Positions 62,878-64,000 of a stretch of DNA of 64,000 bases are shown piece after piece. The translations under genes were made by a program, and so were the position numbers. Under the pieces are notes generated by a model. The model did not search any database, was not told where the DNA came from, and saw nothing but the letters and a program-made list of their open reading frames with translations. Each line of letters starts with the position of its first letter. The stretch's first letter is position 1. Source of the stretch: Vibrio splendidus (GTDB taxonomy: Bacteria > Pseudomonadota > Gammaproteobacteria > Enterobacterales > Vibrionaceae); contig NZ_AP025509.1 of NCBI RefSeq assembly GCF_024347615.1, forward strand, positions 1,674,001-1,738,000, read 5' to 3'.

Positions 62878-64000
62878 ATGGCGATGCAAAGACTCAATAC
62901 AGAACAGCTGTATAAGGTAGCGGAACTCGATAAGCTACCATGTAAGTCGACCAAAGAACTGGCTCCAATTGACGAAATCGTCGGGCAAGAACGTGCACAA
63001 AAGGCCGTTGAGTTCGCGATGTCAATCAAGGAAAAGGGTTACAACATTTATGCGATAGGGCGAAATGGTTTGGGTAAGCGCACCATGATTTTGCGCTATC
63101 TAAACCGACACACTCAAGAGGTCCAAGAGCTTTTTGATTGGTGTTATATCGCGAACTTTGAAGATATTCGTACACCGAAGGTACTCAAGTTGCCACGTGG
63201 CGTGGGCAGCAGCTTAAAGCAAGACATTGAAAAGCTGATGCGTAAATTGCTTAAAGCCATGCCGCTCGCATTCGACAATGAGATGTACTTTAGCCGTGCA
63301 GATAGGCTTAAAAACCAATTGGCCACGAAGCAACAAGCTGCACTCGAAACAATTAGCCAAGAAGCGAAAGACAAAGGCATCAACCTGACGATTACTACTC
63401 AGGGTGATTACCAGTTTGTCGCAATGAATGGGGATGATCTTCATACCGAAGAGAGCTTCGATCTGCTTTCGCCGGAAGAGCAAGACCAGTTCGATAAAAC
63501 CATTGATGGATTGGAGGTGGGTCTACGAACCATTTCTCGCGAATTGACCGAGCTTGAAGAGACGTATACAGAGAAAATTCAAAAGCTTAATGATGATACG
63601 GCGCGAGATGTGATCACGCATTTCATCAAGCAGTTGAAGCAAGATTACAGCCAATATCCAGATATCAAAAAGTACCTGACGGCACTGCGTAAAGACATTG
63701 TCGACAACGCAGATATTTTCTTGGAAGAGAGCACAGAGCAAGCAGAAGTTGCGACCGCCTCTTTGGATAAGAAAATGCCGCGTCGCTACAAGGTTAACGT
63801 GATTGTGAGCCAGAAGGAGGAGACGCTGCCGATCGTGGTTGAAGAGAATCCGAATTATCACTCTCTGTTTGGCTATGTCGAGACGGCAACTTTTAAAGGC
63901 ACTGTATTTACGGACTTCTCATTGATTCGCGCAGGTAGCTTACACAGAGCCAATGGCGGTGTGTTGTTGATGGATGCGGTTAAAGTCCTCGAACAGCCTT
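62878..64000 (+). CDS. Lon-family ATP-dependent protease (5' part)
   Basis: The first 374 codons are present and the frame stays open to the window edge. It begins MAMQRLNTEQLYKVAELDKL with a good aaggagg ribosome-binding site. IVGQERAQKAVEFAMSIKEKG precedes the Walker A-like GRNGLGKRTM. A long helical segment follows, then SLHRANGGVLLMDAV, the N-terminal layout of the YcbZ-type Lon-like AAA proteases. The Lon catalytic domain would lie to the right of the window. Its role is presumably protein quality control. Confidence 0.85.
   Translation, partial: MAMQRLNTEQLYKVAELDKLPCKSTKELAPIDEIVGQERAQKAVEFAMSIKEKGYNIYAIGRNGLGKRTMILRYLNRHTQEVQELFDWCYIANFEDIRTPKVLKLPRGVGSSLKQDIEKLMRKLLKAMPLAFDNEMYFSRADRLKNQLATKQQAALETISQEAKDKGINLTITTQGDYQFVAMNGDDLHTEESFDLLSPEEQDQFDKTIDGLEVGLRTISRELTELEETYTEKIQKLNDDTARDVITHFIKQLKQDYSQYPDIKKYLTALRKDIVDNADIFLEESTEQAEVATASLDKKMPRRYKVNVIVSQKEETLPIVVEENPNYHSLFGYVETATFKGTVFTDFSLIRAGSLHRANGGVLLMDAVKVLEQP

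Overview
This 64 kb window looks like part of a Vibrio genome, probably a marine, algae-associated species and possibly the second chromosome. The evidence is a chitinase A with the Vibrio-type active site, DUF2850 and other Vibrio-type small proteins, a complete uhp hexose-phosphate system, lactate permease/dehydrogenase genes, LamB-type porin and beta-glucoside genes, and moderate GC. Species and replicon are inferred. I saw no rRNA, tRNA, CRISPR array, intact insertion sequence or prophage.

Layout. 1-6257: 5' part of chitinase A (minus strand), DUF2850 protein, nucleoside phosphorylase PpnP, a pirin, a small membrane protein, a GGDEF protein and a DUF1840 protein. 6480-13128: sugar-phosphate block, with the transporter UhpT, the sensing/regulatory trio UhpA-UhpB-UhpC, and mannose-6-phosphate isomerase ManA. 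The uhpT and manA promoters share an 80-bp control module with identical internal spacing (CRP-like site plus candidate UhpA boxes), so manA looks like a member of the UhpA regulon. 13331-23292: a large alkaline-phosphatase-superfamily protein, two GNAT acetyltransferases, a DUF465 protein, tRNA hydroxylase TrhO, a CHMI-like isomerase, an aminotransferase divergent from an AraC regulator, and a MATE/DinF exporter. 23482-28435: a four-gene nickel/peptide-type ABC importer with both permease domains fused in one chain. 28979-36617: lactate block (two-domain D-lactate dehydrogenase, LldD, LldP, divergent LysR) containing a 280-bp element with terminal inverted repeats. 36629-38689: prolyl oligopeptidase.

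39063-57731 is a beta-glucoside/beta-glucan oligosaccharide region: a LamB-like porin with an N-terminal coiled coil, a chemoreceptor, LacI regulator 1, an ABC sugar importer, GH1 beta-glucosidase, its ATPase, a GH94 phosphorylase, an aldose epimerase, a GH116 glucosidase and LacI regulator 2. The lacI1 operon has a class II CRP promoter with a LacI-type operator on the predicted start site. A related operator lies upstream of the porin. The likely flow is outer-membrane diffusion, ABC import, then phosphorolysis (GH94) and hydrolysis (GH1, GH116) in the cytoplasm, with the epimerase processing the sugar released.

57738-64000: a decayed copy of the 3' end of the prolyl oligopeptidase gene, an AT-rich AT3-SGNH acyltransferase with a pentanucleotide repeat array in its promoter, an orphan dual-ATPase ABC protein preceded by a small protein and a Fur-box match, and the 5' part of a Lon-family protease gene.

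Short tandem duplications recur in the intergenic DNA (at about 1665, 2935, 3960, 5831, 25119, 33543, 49744 and 58035) and once in frame inside the GH116 gene.
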